The notes beneath the pieces are model-generated. The model ran no database searches. It was not told the origin of the DNA and worked only from the letters and a program-made list of their open reading frames with translations. Position numbers and translations under genes: made by a program. Below are positions 41,198 through 50,469 of a stretch of 64,000 nucleotides of DNA, piece by piece. How positions within the stretch are numbered: the first letter of the stretch is position 1; every line of letters begins with the position of its first letter. The DNA is from Methanocalculus chunghsingensis (GTDB taxonomy: Archaea > Halobacteriota > Methanomicrobia > Methanomicrobiales > Methanocorpusculaceae), in contig NZ_JWHL01000007.1 of NCBI RefSeq assembly GCF_018132105.1, positions 20,109-84,108 on the forward strand. Direction: 5' to 3'.

Positions 41198-42778
41198 TCA
41201 CTTTTTCTTGCGCTTGCCTACATCGGCTTTCTTGCCATCACGATGCCCCTTTACTGATCCCTGTTTCTTCTTCTGTTTCTCTTCAGAGACCTGTATCTGA
41301 TCCGCCTCCTTCAGAGTTCCATCAATGAGGGTTATGGTCGAATCTTTCGTCAGGAGGAGATGGAATGCATCATATTTTTTATGATACCGGACCAGCACCT
41401 GGTCGAATCTGAGGACGGATCCGTACGCGGCAGAACGCAGAGGAAGATTCCTCTCGCTCTGGTGATAGACAGGGAGAGCGGCGTAGACCTCCCGTTTGCC
41501 GGTTCCATCACAGATCCGATAGAGGAACGTCTCCTTATCCCCGATATTGCCTGAGATCTTTGAGGCGATGAGATTGATCCGCTTCCCTTCATGGAGCTGG
41601 AGGCGGGAGAGGCGTTCTGCTTTCACGCCCGGTGCCACACGGTACGAACTCTTCTTCTTCCCATCCTTCCGATGGATGGCATAGGAGACCTTGATATCGG
41701 TATTGAGGTACCGGTACTTCTCCGGCGTCTTTGCCACCGCCACCATCAGGCGGTTTGAGCGGATCTCGGGGAAGGTGGTGAAGGTCCAGCACCGTTCAAC
41801 CATGCAGGGAACACCCCGGATATCATTGCAGGGGGAATAGATGGATAGGCCGCGGGTTTTAAGGCGGCGGGAGAGATCACGGAGTGCGGTTGCATTCGCC
41901 AGATCTGCAGGTTCACAGATGAGGAGCGTTCCGTCATCGCGGAGCCGTTCTGCAAGCCTCATCACCGCCTCCTCACGGGCAGCCGCATCGGGGATCTCAT
42001 TGAGGACATTTGCGCAGACGATGAGATCATATGGCCCTTGCGGGAGTGGAGATGCGGGATCACTGATATCAGCGGCATACGGGGGTGGTGCGATGACCGA
42101 CCCGGATGCCTCCGTATATCTCCGGGTGATGGCGTTGTATGCCTCGATAAACTCCGCAGACAGTTCTATGGCATCGATTGATGCCCTGCACCCCGGCATA
42201 CCGGAGAGGAGATCGGCGAGTGCCAGGGTGACAGTCCCCGGCCCTGCTCCAACATCAAGGACAGCCATCCGACCGGGAAGGAGGCGATCCTCGAGAAGTC
42301 CGGATAGGAGATGGCGCATCTGAATGAAGTAGACCGGGAGATGGTAGGCGAGATAGGCAAAGACACTGTAGCCGCTTCCGTACCGGATCATCCGATCATC
42401 ACCCTCCCGCCAGTAGGTCTCTTTCTGCTTCTTTATCGCCTCGCGTATCCGCTCAAGCGTGATCGGATCATCCCAGGGTTTCCCGGTCTTTCTGCTGATA
42501 TACTCCAGAATATGATCCTCAATATCCTCAGGGAGACGTTCACACCCTGATACAGCCTCCGCAGGGATGCAGGGAGGGTGCCTCAGCCACTGGATGGCAT
42601 AATCATCTCCGCGCCTGACAGCCTCACATCCGTATCCGGGGAGGAGGGGGATGATCATCTCCTTCAGATCATCGAATCCGGTTAAATCCCCGTTTTGGGA
42701 ATGAAACTCTGAGAGGAGAAAAAATGGCCGCTCTTCGGTCCATCGTCTGAATATCTGTTGTATCGTCTCGTCCTTCAT
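41198..42778 (-). CDS. Rsm22/METTL17-like small-subunit rRNA methyltransferase-family protein
   Basis: A 526-residue protein. The central class I SAM-dependent methyltransferase fold has VLDVGAGPGTVTLAL, DAIELSAEF and YDLIVCANVLNEIPD. It is followed by a cysteine motif (SPCNDIRGVPCMVERCW) and a later Cys in YRICDGTG; four such cysteines bind a [4Fe-4S] cluster in the METTL17/Rsm22 family. The C-terminus is a long lysine-rich tail (EEKQKKKQGSVKGHRDGKK) suited to RNA contact. The family associates with the small ribosomal subunit during assembly. The ATG at 42778 (MKDETIQQIF) is preferred over a longer frame. Confidence 0.87.
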   Translation of the reverse strand: MKDETIQQIFRRWTEERPFFLLSEFHSQNGDLTGFDDLKEMIIPLLPGYGCEAVRRGDDYAIQWLRHPPCIPAEAVSGCERLPEDIEDHILEYISRKTGKPWDDPITLERIREAIKKQKETYWREGDDRMIRYGSGYSVFAYLAYHLPVYFIQMRHLLSGLLEDRLLPGRMAVLDVGAGPGTVTLALADLLSGMPGCRASIDAIELSAEFIEAYNAITRRYTEASGSVIAPPPYAADISDPASPLPQGPYDLIVCANVLNEIPDAAAREEAVMRLAERLRDDGTLLICEPADLANATALRDLSRRLKTRGLSIYSPCNDIRGVPCMVERCWTFTTFPEIRSNRLMVAVAKTPEKYRYLNTDIKVSYAIHRKDGKKKSSYRVAPGVKAERLSRLQLHEGKRINLIASKISGNIGDKETFLYRICDGTGKREVYAALPVYHQSERNLPLRSAAYGSVLRFDQVLVRYHKKYDAFHLLLTKDSTITLIDGTLKEADQIQVSEEKQKKKQGSVKGHRDGKKADVGKRKKK

Positions 42779-42830
42779 CCGCAACCTCTGTACAGATCGG
42801 ATTCGAATGATGATGAATCCCCCCCATCGG

Positions 42831-44048
42831 TCAGAGGAGAAGGAGTGCCAGGAGGAAGGTCGCAAGACCGGCTCCGGCAAGCGGGAGGGTGAAGGTGATG
42901 AACGTTCCTCTGACAGAATCGTTTGTGGTTCTGTTGATGAGCCAGAAGAAAGGATCGCTTGCAAAGCTGATGACCATTGTTCCGGCAGCAATCATGAGGA
43001 GCAGAGGAAGCGCAGGGATAAACTCAGGAAGCGTGGTTGCAGAGAGGAGATCGGCAGTGATGACTGCGGTGACGACCCTTGACCCCTGTGCGGTCTGAAT
43101 GATGGCGGCAAGGAAAAAAGGCAGGATAACAAGAGGCAGCGCCATTCCAAGGAGCGCGATGGCATCCCCGGGAAGGCTGCTCGCCGCTATCACCCCGCCA
43201 AAGGCACCTGCGCCACAGAGATCGAAGATGATCACCCCGGCATGTTTCGTCCCGTCGTTCACCGCCTTCTTCCGCAGATCCGGTGCCATGAGGAGCAGAG
43301 CGACCCCTGCACCGGCGATGAAGGCGATTGGGAGAGAGCCGAGGATACCGATACCCGGTATGAGAAAACCTGCAAGAATAATGATGACCGGGGTGGCAAT
43401 CGGGGCCCAGGCAGGGATCCTCTTCCCCGGCGTGCCGGTATCCGGGGGATCTGCCGATATCCCCCGCTGGAGAACAAGGATGATTGCCGTAAGAAGGAGG
43501 AACGAGAGAGGGAGGGTGATCCGGTTGATGACGGGATCAACTCCGGGCGTCAGTGTCTGGAGGAGGGTCGCCATCACCGGTGCAGGTGCGATGAGGACGA
43601 ACGAGAAGACGGATCCGATTGCGATGATCGAGAGGAGACGCGCAGATATCACCGGGTCAGAGGAAGACCTCTGAAAAAGAGGGGCAAGGACGAGGAACGG
43701 GGTTATCGCACACATAAACGGGACGGCCAGAAGCCATCCGGCAAGCCCTGCCTGGAGGCCGGGCCGTCCTGATATGGTGCGAAGATCGGCAAGGAGGCGG
43801 GAGATCCCATTACCCGATGCAAGGGATGCAGCGATGATCGATCCACCCCAGACGGCAACACCAAGAATGGCAAAGACACGGCCTGCACCGGTGCTTGCCG
43901 AATGGATAACCATCCCGGGATCAAGTCCGCTCAGGCCACCGAAGAGGAGTGCGGCTGAAAAAAGAACAGGAAACGGGGGCAGACGGAAGTATGCGGTCGC
44001 TACGGTGATAGCAATGATACAGATGAAGAATGCGGGGAGGGCATCCAC
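42831..44048 (-). CDS. GntP-like permease
   Basis: A 405-residue membrane protein with about 11-12 helices, resembling the gluconate:H+ symporter (GntP) family. Typical elements are the repeated Gly-rich segments ILGVAVWGGSIIAASLASGNGISRLL and LCGAGAFGGVIAASSLPGDAI, and IIQTAQGSRVVTAVITADLL in the second half. The substrate in methanogens is unknown; an organic acid is a reasonable guess. It lies between zpr1 and the Rsm22 gene on the same strand, 6 nt from zpr1. Confidence 0.78.
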   Translation of the reverse strand: MDALPAFFICIIAITVATAYFRLPPFPVLFSAALLFGGLSGLDPGMVIHSASTGAGRVFAILGVAVWGGSIIAASLASGNGISRLLADLRTISGRPGLQAGLAGWLLAVPFMCAITPFLVLAPLFQRSSSDPVISARLLSIIAIGSVFSFVLIAPAPVMATLLQTLTPGVDPVINRITLPLSFLLLTAIILVLQRGISADPPDTGTPGKRIPAWAPIATPVIIILAGFLIPGIGILGSLPIAFIAGAGVALLLMAPDLRKKAVNDGTKHAGVIIFDLCGAGAFGGVIAASSLPGDAIALLGMALPLVILPFFLAAIIQTAQGSRVVTAVITADLLSATTLPEFIPALPLLLMIAAGTMVISFASDPFFWLINRTTNDSVRGTFITFTLPLAGAGLATFLLALLLL

Positions 44049-44054
44049 CCCGGT

Positions 44055-44579
44055 TCACTCCTCAGAAACAGGAAGCGGACTTCTGCATGCCTTCTCAGAG
44101 ATGATGGCACTGTTTCCGGAGGGATCTTCGATGATCAGGGTGAAAGGAACCCTCCCTTCCCTGGCATCGGATAGGCGCTCAAGCCCCTCAATTGCTGAAC
44201 GTCTCTCATCATCGTCGGCGGAGAGGAGAACGGTCCTGATGGCGCCCTCAACGCGCACAAGAATACCTTCCACATTCGAGACGAATCCCTGGCATGCAGG
44301 GCCCGGTTCGATTGAAACACCAAGTTCCGGGATCTCGATCCTGCCCGATGTTGAGCGGATGACCCGCACAGAGAGATCTTCTGTCTCTTGTACCGGAAGC
44401 TCAAACCGTACCGGTTCCTTCTCGGTGAGGATCATCGTATCAGTCAGCCGGAATCCGCAGTCCTCACAGAGGCCACACATGAGAAGAATATCAGAGAAGA
44501 ACGGAATATTCTCGGTCTGATAGATATATTCTATCTCGGTTCCACAGAGAGGGCAGGGTCCGGAGAGGGCCTGCTTCAC
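44055..44579 (-). CDS. ZPR1-type zinc finger protein
   Basis: A 174-residue archaeal ZPR1-like protein. The N-terminal C4 zinc finger reads CPLCGTEIEYIYQTENIPFFSDILLMCGLCEDCGFR, followed by the beta-rich ZPR1 body (ETEDLSVRVIRSTSGRIEIPELGVSIEPGP). Eukaryotic ZPR1 binds eEF1A; archaeal function is unknown. The GTG start directly follows the sepF stop (TAG then GTG), and GGAGG in the last sepF codons provides the ribosome-binding site, so translation is tightly coupled to sepF. Confidence 0.88.
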   Translation of the reverse strand: MKQALSGPCPLCGTEIEYIYQTENIPFFSDILLMCGLCEDCGFRLTDTMILTEKEPVRFELPVQETEDLSVRVIRSTSGRIEIPELGVSIEPGPACQGFVSNVEGILVRVEGAIRTVLLSADDDERRSAIEGLERLSDAREGRVPFTLIIEDPSGNSAIISEKACRSPLPVSEE

Positions 44580-44954
44580 CTAATTGCCTCCGCCAACCTT
44601 CTCCCGTGAGATCTTCACCGATGTCGGAGTAATTACGACGTACCGCTGGTCGCCGATGCCGATTATATCACCATTAACGTCCTTGGCCACATCCTTGAGG
44701 TCTTTCATCACCCGCTCAAATGTGATCTTATCGAGTTTGAGCTTCTGGATATCGATGATCACGATGTTGTTATTGTAGACCTCATCTTTGACCCGCGGGG
44801 TATCCTTGAGGTCATTGATTGTTGCTATCTTCACATACATCAGAGCAGGCTCTTCACCCGCAGCCTCTTCATAGGCCGCAAGGTCAAGATCCATATAGTC
44901 CTCTTCCTTGGAGGTGGCTCCCTTTCCGCCAATGATGGAATCAAGAAATCCCAT
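44580..44954 (-). CDS. sepF: Cell division protein SepF (archaeal)
   Basis: A 124-residue SepF/DUF552 protein, the membrane anchor of FtsZ in many archaea. The N-terminal amphipathic helix MGFLDSIIGG is the membrane-targeting sequence. After an acidic linker comes the core with MYVKIATINDLKDTPRVKDEVYNNNIVIIDI and DVNGDIIGIGDQRYVVITPTSVKISRE. The ATG follows AAAGGA at good distance, with an AT-rich TATA-like region near 44988-44996. It is coupled to zpr1. Confidence 0.92.
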   Translation of the reverse strand: MGFLDSIIGGKGATSKEEDYMDLDLAAYEEAAGEEPALMYVKIATINDLKDTPRVKDEVYNNNIVIIDIQKLKLDKITFERVMKDLKDVAKDVNGDIIGIGDQRYVVITPTSVKISREKVGGGN

Positions 44955-44991
44955 GTAGAATCCTTTCTATTGGTAGTTATTAATTGTATCC

Positions 44992-45834
<843 letters not shown>

Positions 45835-45849
45835 AGTAGGTGATTTTTC

Positions 45850-46032
45850 ATGTCAAAAGGTACGCCATCAATGGGTCTGCGCAACAAGCATTCCCACATC
45901 GTATGCAGGCGCTGTGGTCGGAATTCCTATCACGCACGCCATAAAATTTGTTCCGCATGTGGATTCGGACGGAGTGCCCGGATGCGCTCCAACAACTGGA
46001 CCAGCAAGAAATCTTTGAGGCCAACACATTAG
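45850..46032 (+). CDS. rpl37e: Large ribosomal subunit protein eL37 (L37e)
   Basis: A 60-residue ribosomal protein with the full C4 zinc motif [22 protein letters not shown] and basic flanks ([11 protein letters not shown]). GGTGA lies about 7 nt before the ATG. It is cotranscribed with LSm and probably with purF, which begins 9 nt after its stop. Confidence 0.97.
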   Translation: MSKGTPSMGLRNKHSHIVCRRCGRNSYHARHKICSACGFGRSARMRSNNWTSKKSLRPTH

Positions 46033-46041
46033 AGTTGGATC

Positions 46042-47454
46042 ATGTGCGGCATCGTCGGCATTGCAGACGCAGAGGGTGTTTCATTCCCCCTGTATTATGC
46101 CCTCTTTGCCCTCCAGCATCGTGGGCAGGAGAGTGCGGGCATCTCAACATTTGATGCTGGCAAACTCCATAATCATAAGGCACAGGGCCTCATTGCTGAG
46201 GTATTCAACCGTGATATCCTCAGCAGATTAACCGGATCTGTTGGAATCGGGCATGTCCGGTATCCGACAACCGGAGAGAACAGGCCGGAGAATAACCAGC
46301 CATTGAACTTCTCGTTCAAAGGACATATCTTTTCTATCGTTCATAACGGAAACCTCGTCAACAGCACTCGCCTCTCATCCGAGTACGAAGATGAGGGGCA
46401 TATCTTTGCAACAACCACCGATACCGAGGTGATCGCCGCGATCATCGCCAGAGAACTAACCCGATCAGAATCGATGGAGGAGGCGATCAACCTCTGTATG
46501 CAGAAGCTGAAGGGATCGTACTCTGTCATCGCAATGCTTGATGGCACCATCTATGCCTTCAGGGATCCGCTTGGTATCAAGCCCCTCTGCATCGGAAAGA
46601 CAGAGAACGGGTACATGGTTGCATCCGAGAGTGTTGCAATGGACGCACTCGGCGCTCAATTTCTGCGCGATATGAAACCGGGAGAGCTGATCAGGATCGA
46701 TTCTGAAGGTATCTCGTGCCGACAGATCACCCGGTCGAACCATACCGGCCTCTGCATCTTTGAATATGTCTATTTTGCGCGTTCGGACTCGGTCATCGAT
46801 GGCGTGCTCGTCTATGATGTCAGAAAGAAGATAGGGGAGATGCTCCACCAGGAGGCCCCGGTTCAGGCCGAGATCATATCACCAGTCCCCGACTCCGGCA
46901 CTGCGTTTGCAACAGGATACTCGGAGGCATCAGGTATCCCCTTCAAAGAGGGGCTGATCAAGAACCGGTACATCGGGAGGACCTTCATCATGCCGACCCA
47001 GAAACTGAGGGAGAATGCCGTGCGGATGAAGCTCAACCCCGTCAGGGGACATATTGCCGGGAAGTCCGTCGTTCTCGTCGACGATTCGATCGTCCGTGGT
47101 ACAACGTCACGGAGGATCATCGATCTTGTCCGTGAGTTTGGGGCTCGCGAGGTGCATTTCCGTGTCGGCTCTCCCCCGATCATCGCTCCATGCTACCTTG
47201 GCGTCGATCTTCCGACCAGGAAAGAGCTGATCGCCCATAACCGGCCACCGGAACAGGTCTGCTCCCGCATAGCTGCAGATTCCCTCCATCACATCTCGCT
47301 TGAGGCACTTATCAGGGCCACAGGCCATGCCCCCGAGGATCTCTGCTGTGGCTGCCTTACCGGCTGCTATCCACTTGAGATAGAGGGCGAGCGATCGAAC
47401 TGCCGTTCAATCGACTTCGTTGATGGAACATACCAGATGAAACTGGAGATATAA
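46042..47454 (+). CDS. purF: Amidophosphoribosyltransferase
   Basis: PurF makes phosphoribosylamine from PRPP and glutamine, the first committed step of purine synthesis. The N-terminal glutaminase begins directly with Cys (MCGIVGIADAEG), so the nucleophile is at position 2 with no propeptide. NH2-terminal amidotransferase motifs GIGHVRYPTTG and FSIVHNGNLVN are present. The PRPP-binding loop is VVLVDDSIVRGTTSRRI. Cysteines in CCGCLTGCYP near the C-terminus fit an iron-sulfur cluster as in the Bacillus-type enzyme. A T8 run follows the stop. Confidence 0.96.
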   Translation: MCGIVGIADAEGVSFPLYYALFALQHRGQESAGISTFDAGKLHNHKAQGLIAEVFNRDILSRLTGSVGIGHVRYPTTGENRPENNQPLNFSFKGHIFSIVHNGNLVNSTRLSSEYEDEGHIFATTTDTEVIAAIIARELTRSESMEEAINLCMQKLKGSYSVIAMLDGTIYAFRDPLGIKPLCIGKTENGYMVASESVAMDALGAQFLRDMKPGELIRIDSEGISCRQITRSNHTGLCIFEYVYFARSDSVIDGVLVYDVRKKIGEMLHQEAPVQAEIISPVPDSGTAFATGYSEASGIPFKEGLIKNRYIGRTFIMPTQKLRENAVRMKLNPVRGHIAGKSVVLVDDSIVRGTTSRRIIDLVREFGAREVHFRVGSPPIIAPCYLGVDLPTRKELIAHNRPPEQVCSRIAADSLHHISLEALIRATGHAPEDLCCGCLTGCYPLEIEGERSNCRSIDFVDGTYQMKLEI

Positions 47455-47456
47455 CC

Positions 47457-47464
47457 TTTTTTTT
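47457..47464 (+). terminator. T8 terminator after purF
   Basis: Eight T residues start 3 nt after the purF stop. A small hairpin ATGGG/CCCAT follows at about 47471-47484. The remaining spacer up to the tRNA contains no gene that I can support. Confidence 0.6.
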
Positions 47465-47621
47465 GTAAATGCATGGGAATACCCATCATTTTCATCCTGA
47501 ACACCTGTCGCCCCTGAAGACATCATGGATTTTTTTATCTGGTGTATTTCCGGGATCATCAACAGAGCTGATTGGTGTAATGAAAAGCTGACTGCTCTGA
47601 TGCAATAATTAAGAAAAACGA

Positions 47622-47696
47622 TAGCGAGGGATGGATTTGAACCATCGATCTACGGGTTATGAGCCCGTCGGGATCTCCTGACTACCCTACCTCGCT
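47622..47696 (-). tRNA. tRNA-Met (CAU anticodon)
   Basis: On the minus strand the 75-nt sequence folds as a tRNA. The acceptor stem is AGCGAGG/CCTCGCT, and the D-arm contains GGGTAGTCAGGAGATCCC. The anticodon stem-loop CGGGCTCATAACCCG shows the CAT anticodon, and the T-arm is GATGGTTCAAATCCATC. The A-U first pair and overall sequence fit elongator Met tRNA better than initiator. The 3' CCA is not encoded. No intron is seen. Confidence 0.93.
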
Positions 47697-47723
47697 TCGG
47701 AGTAAGTATATTGTCGCCGTTAG

Positions 47724-47734
47724 CTTATATACTT
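47724..47734 (-). promoter_or_regulatory. tRNA-Met promoter (TATA box)
   Basis: AAGTATATAAG on the minus strand lies about 28-38 nt upstream of the tRNA 5' end, the expected position for the archaeal box A. Confidence 0.55.
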
Positions 47735-47847
47735 AACCCATGCAGGGCATGATACGAAGTGATGTATGCCACAATCCCCGGTTTATCCCGTGAGGAGAGC
47801 GATTTTAGATATGCGGCCATTTCTGAACTGAAACGGGGATAAAAAAA

Positions 47848-47855
47848 CTTATAAT
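47848..47855 (+). promoter_or_regulatory. Thioredoxin gene promoter
   Basis: CTTATAAT is 23-30 nt before the thioredoxin ATG at 47878, consistent with a leaderless mRNA. No ribosome-binding site precedes the ATG. Confidence 0.5.
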
Positions 47856-47877
47856 CATTGATTGATCATTAGATATC

Positions 47878-48303
47878 ATGGATGATGAACTCGAATATAT
47901 CCGGCAGAAACGCGCCCGTGACCGGCTCGCAGAGATCGAGAGGAGCAGATCCTTTCATGGCGTGATGCCGATCGATGAGAGGAGTTTTCCTGGTTTCATA
48001 GCAGAGAACCGGTTTGCAGTCGTTGATTTCTGGGCAGAATGGTGCGGACCATGCCGGAGGGTAGCACCGGTCATCGAGGCGCTGGCTCATGAGATGGGGG
48101 GGCTTGTTTCATTTGCCAAATGCAATACCGATGAATCCCCGGGAGTCGCACGGAAGTTTGGCATCACCGCGATTCCGACGATCATCCTCTATGCGAACGG
48201 GACGATGATCGACCGGGTCACCGGCGCGGTTCCAAAAGAGACCCTCCGCTCAGTCATCATCAGGGCATTCGGGCTTCCCCCACCTGATGCCGGCCAGATC
48301 TGA
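47878..48303 (+). CDS. Thioredoxin-family protein with N-terminal extension
   Basis: A 141-residue thioredoxin. Residues 1-35 are a charged helical extension (EYIRQKRARDRLAEIERSR). The classical fold follows, with the active site WAEWCGPCRRVAPVIE and the cis-Pro segment ITAIPTIILYANGT. It should act as a cytoplasmic disulfide reductant; its reductase could be the glutaredoxin-TrxR fusion elsewhere in the window, which is inference only. Confidence 0.93.
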   Translation: MDDELEYIRQKRARDRLAEIERSRSFHGVMPIDERSFPGFIAENRFAVVDFWAEWCGPCRRVAPVIEALAHEMGGLVSFAKCNTDESPGVARKFGITAIPTIILYANGTMIDRVTGAVPKETLRSVIIRAFGLPPPDAGQI

Positions 48304-48348
48304 TCTTCTCCGTCAGGTATCTATGCCCGGCATACATACCCCTCTTCT

Positions 48349-50469
48349 GTGACAGACGTCTTCTCCCGGCTTCATCCGGTCCTCCGTGAAGCCCTCATCT
48401 CAACTCTCCGCTGGGATACATTCCGTGCGGTCCAGGAGGAGGCGATCAGGGCATTCTCTCAGGGATCGGATCTCGTTATCCTTGCACCGACTGCAGGAGG
48501 GAAGACAGAATCGGGCTTCTTCCCTGCTATTGACGACCTCCTCAGGAGCGGCGGAGCAGGAATCTCTATCCTGTACATCTCACCACTCAAGGCACTCATC
48601 AATGATCAGCTCGAACGGATCAGCAGGATAACAACACCGATGGGAATTGAGACATCCGCCTGGCATGGGGATATCGGCCGGGCTGATCGGACCTGGCTGA
48701 AGGGGGAGGCCCCCGGAATCCTCCTCACCACCCCCGAGTCTCTTGAGGTACTCCTCTCAGATCCCATACGTTCACCTGATCTGGCAGGCCTCAGGACGGT
48801 GATCATTGATGAGATCCATGCCTTCATCGGGACTGATCGTGGAGTCCATCTCCGCTGCCTCCTCGACCGGCTTGAGATCCTGACCGGGGAGAGGATACAG
48901 AGGATCGGCCTCTCTGCAACCATCGGTAACCCGGATCACCTCCTCGAATGGCTCTCTGAACCCACACGGCCGCATCAGCTCGTCCGGGTCCCATCCCCCC
49001 CTGCGAGGAAGAGGTTCTCCTTCTCGATTGAAGAAGAGGAGGAGAGGCGTTTTGTGGCTGTTGCAAGGTCAATCAGAGGGAAGAAGACACTCGTCTTCGT
49101 ACAAAGCAGATCCGCTGCTGAGAGGCTGCATGCAGGCCTTGCAGGATTAGCAGGGCCCGTGGCAGTCCACCATTCGGCGATCTCGTCAGAGATGCGGCAT
49201 GCGGCAGAGGCCCGGATGGCAGGGGAGGGGAGTGCATGTATCATCTGTACTGGTACACTTGAACTTGGAATTGATATCGGAGGACTGGATGTCGTTGTGC
49301 AGTACGGCCCTCCTGACTCGGTCGCATCCTTCCTCCAGCGACTCGGGAGGGCCGGACGGAGGGGAAGTCCGGCAGAGATGGCATTCATCCTTTCCAGCGG
49401 GGAAGAGGCACTCATCGCCGTTGCTGCCATCGAGGCGGCACGCCATCATGAGGCTGAACCTCTGATCGAACCGCAGTTCCCCTGCCATGTCTTTGTACAA
49501 CAGCTTCTCCTCCTTCTGAAGGGAACAAAGGGGATGGGGGAGACGGCTATCAGGAGAAGGCTCCTCTCATTCCCTGCATTTGCAGGTATCAGCCATGCCG
49601 ATGCAGGTGCAATAATCAGCCATCTCCTTGCCACAGACTACCTTCAGAAGGACGGCGATCTCATCGCCATCGGGCCTGCTGCTGAAGTCCGCCTCTCCCG
49701 CTCACACTGGATCGCCCTCTGTTCCGTCATATCAGCGAGAGGGGGATACCGGGCAGTCACCCCGGATGGCGAGGTGATCGGAACCCTGGATCCCTCCTTC
49801 ATCGGGATCGCCCTTGCGGAAGGATTCACCCTTGCAGGACGATGCTGGCGGGTTATCTCCTCTGATGATGAGAGGCGGGGACTCCTCGTCATCCCATCAG
49901 ATCGGAGAGGCCCCCGGCCATTCTGGGTAGGAGGAGGCGGCCGGGGCATCTCGCCCCTCCTTGCCCGGTCGGTTGCACGGGTGGCAGAAGAGAGGGGATC
50001 CGATCTCCCGCTCGATGATGCTGTCAGGGAAGCTATCCGGGATGCAATCTTCTCATGGCCAGACGGTATCGGTCCCGACAGGATGATGATCAGCGACGAA
50101 CCCCTGCCGGAGGGGAGCCTTGTTTCGATCTGGACATTTCTGGGGGAACAGCAGAATGGAACCCTCACCCACCTTCTCCGGCATCACCTGCCCGCAGGCT
50201 GGCATATCGAGACCGGCCCGTATGCCGTCTTCATCACCACCCCGGCAGGAGAGGACGGGAAGAAGGCGGCAGCTCTGGCACTTCACCAGATCGCCGCCCT
50301 CACCCCTGATGACGCTGCATCCCGGCTCCCCCTCCCCCCTGTCGGAACATGGGCATTTGACACCCTCCTTCCGGACGATATCCGTCGCCGGATGGCACTC
50401 GCAGATATCTATGCGTACCCGGATCTGGTCGCTTCGATCAGGGCATCTCTTCCTCTTGAGGAAACCTGA
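48349..50469 (+). CDS. Lhr-type DEAD/DEAH-box helicase
   Basis: A 706-residue superfamily 2 helicase. Motif I is APTAGGKTES (46-55), motif II is DEIH (IIDEIHAFIGTDRG), motif III is LSAT, and motif VI is LQRLGRAGRRG. The order and the region after the RecA domains (winged-helix-like segment, then a C-terminal domain) match short members of the Lhr family of 3'-5' DNA helicases. These members are linked to DNA repair and replication-fork processing. The start is GTG at 48349. The 3' end overlaps the convergent kinase gene by 32 nt. Confidence 0.9.
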   Translation: MTDVFSRLHPVLREALISTLRWDTFRAVQEEAIRAFSQGSDLVILAPTAGGKTESGFFPAIDDLLRSGGAGISILYISPLKALINDQLERISRITTPMGIETSAWHGDIGRADRTWLKGEAPGILLTTPESLEVLLSDPIRSPDLAGLRTVIIDEIHAFIGTDRGVHLRCLLDRLEILTGERIQRIGLSATIGNPDHLLEWLSEPTRPHQLVRVPSPPARKRFSFSIEEEEERRFVAVARSIRGKKTLVFVQSRSAAERLHAGLAGLAGPVAVHHSAISSEMRHAAEARMAGEGSACIICTGTLELGIDIGGLDVVVQYGPPDSVASFLQRLGRAGRRGSPAEMAFILSSGEEALIAVAAIEAARHHEAEPLIEPQFPCHVFVQQLLLLLKGTKGMGETAIRRRLLSFPAFAGISHADAGAIISHLLATDYLQKDGDLIAIGPAAEVRLSRSHWIALCSVISARGGYRAVTPDGEVIGTLDPSFIGIALAEGFTLAGRCWRVISSDDERRGLLVIPSDRRGPRPFWVGGGGRGISPLLARSVARVAEERGSDLPLDDAVREAIRDAIFSWPDGIGPDRMMISDEPLPEGSLVSIWTFLGEQQNGTLTHLLRHHLPAGWHIETGPYAVFITTPAGEDGKKAAALALHQIAALTPDDAASRLPLPPVGTWAFDTLLPDDIRRRMALADIYAYPDLVASIRASLPLEET

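Noticed and set aside
43099..43772. Long plus-strand frames opposite the GntP-like permease
   Set aside because: Low-complexity Arg/Gly/Asp-rich translations antisense to a clear membrane protein; no family match and no ribosome-binding site.
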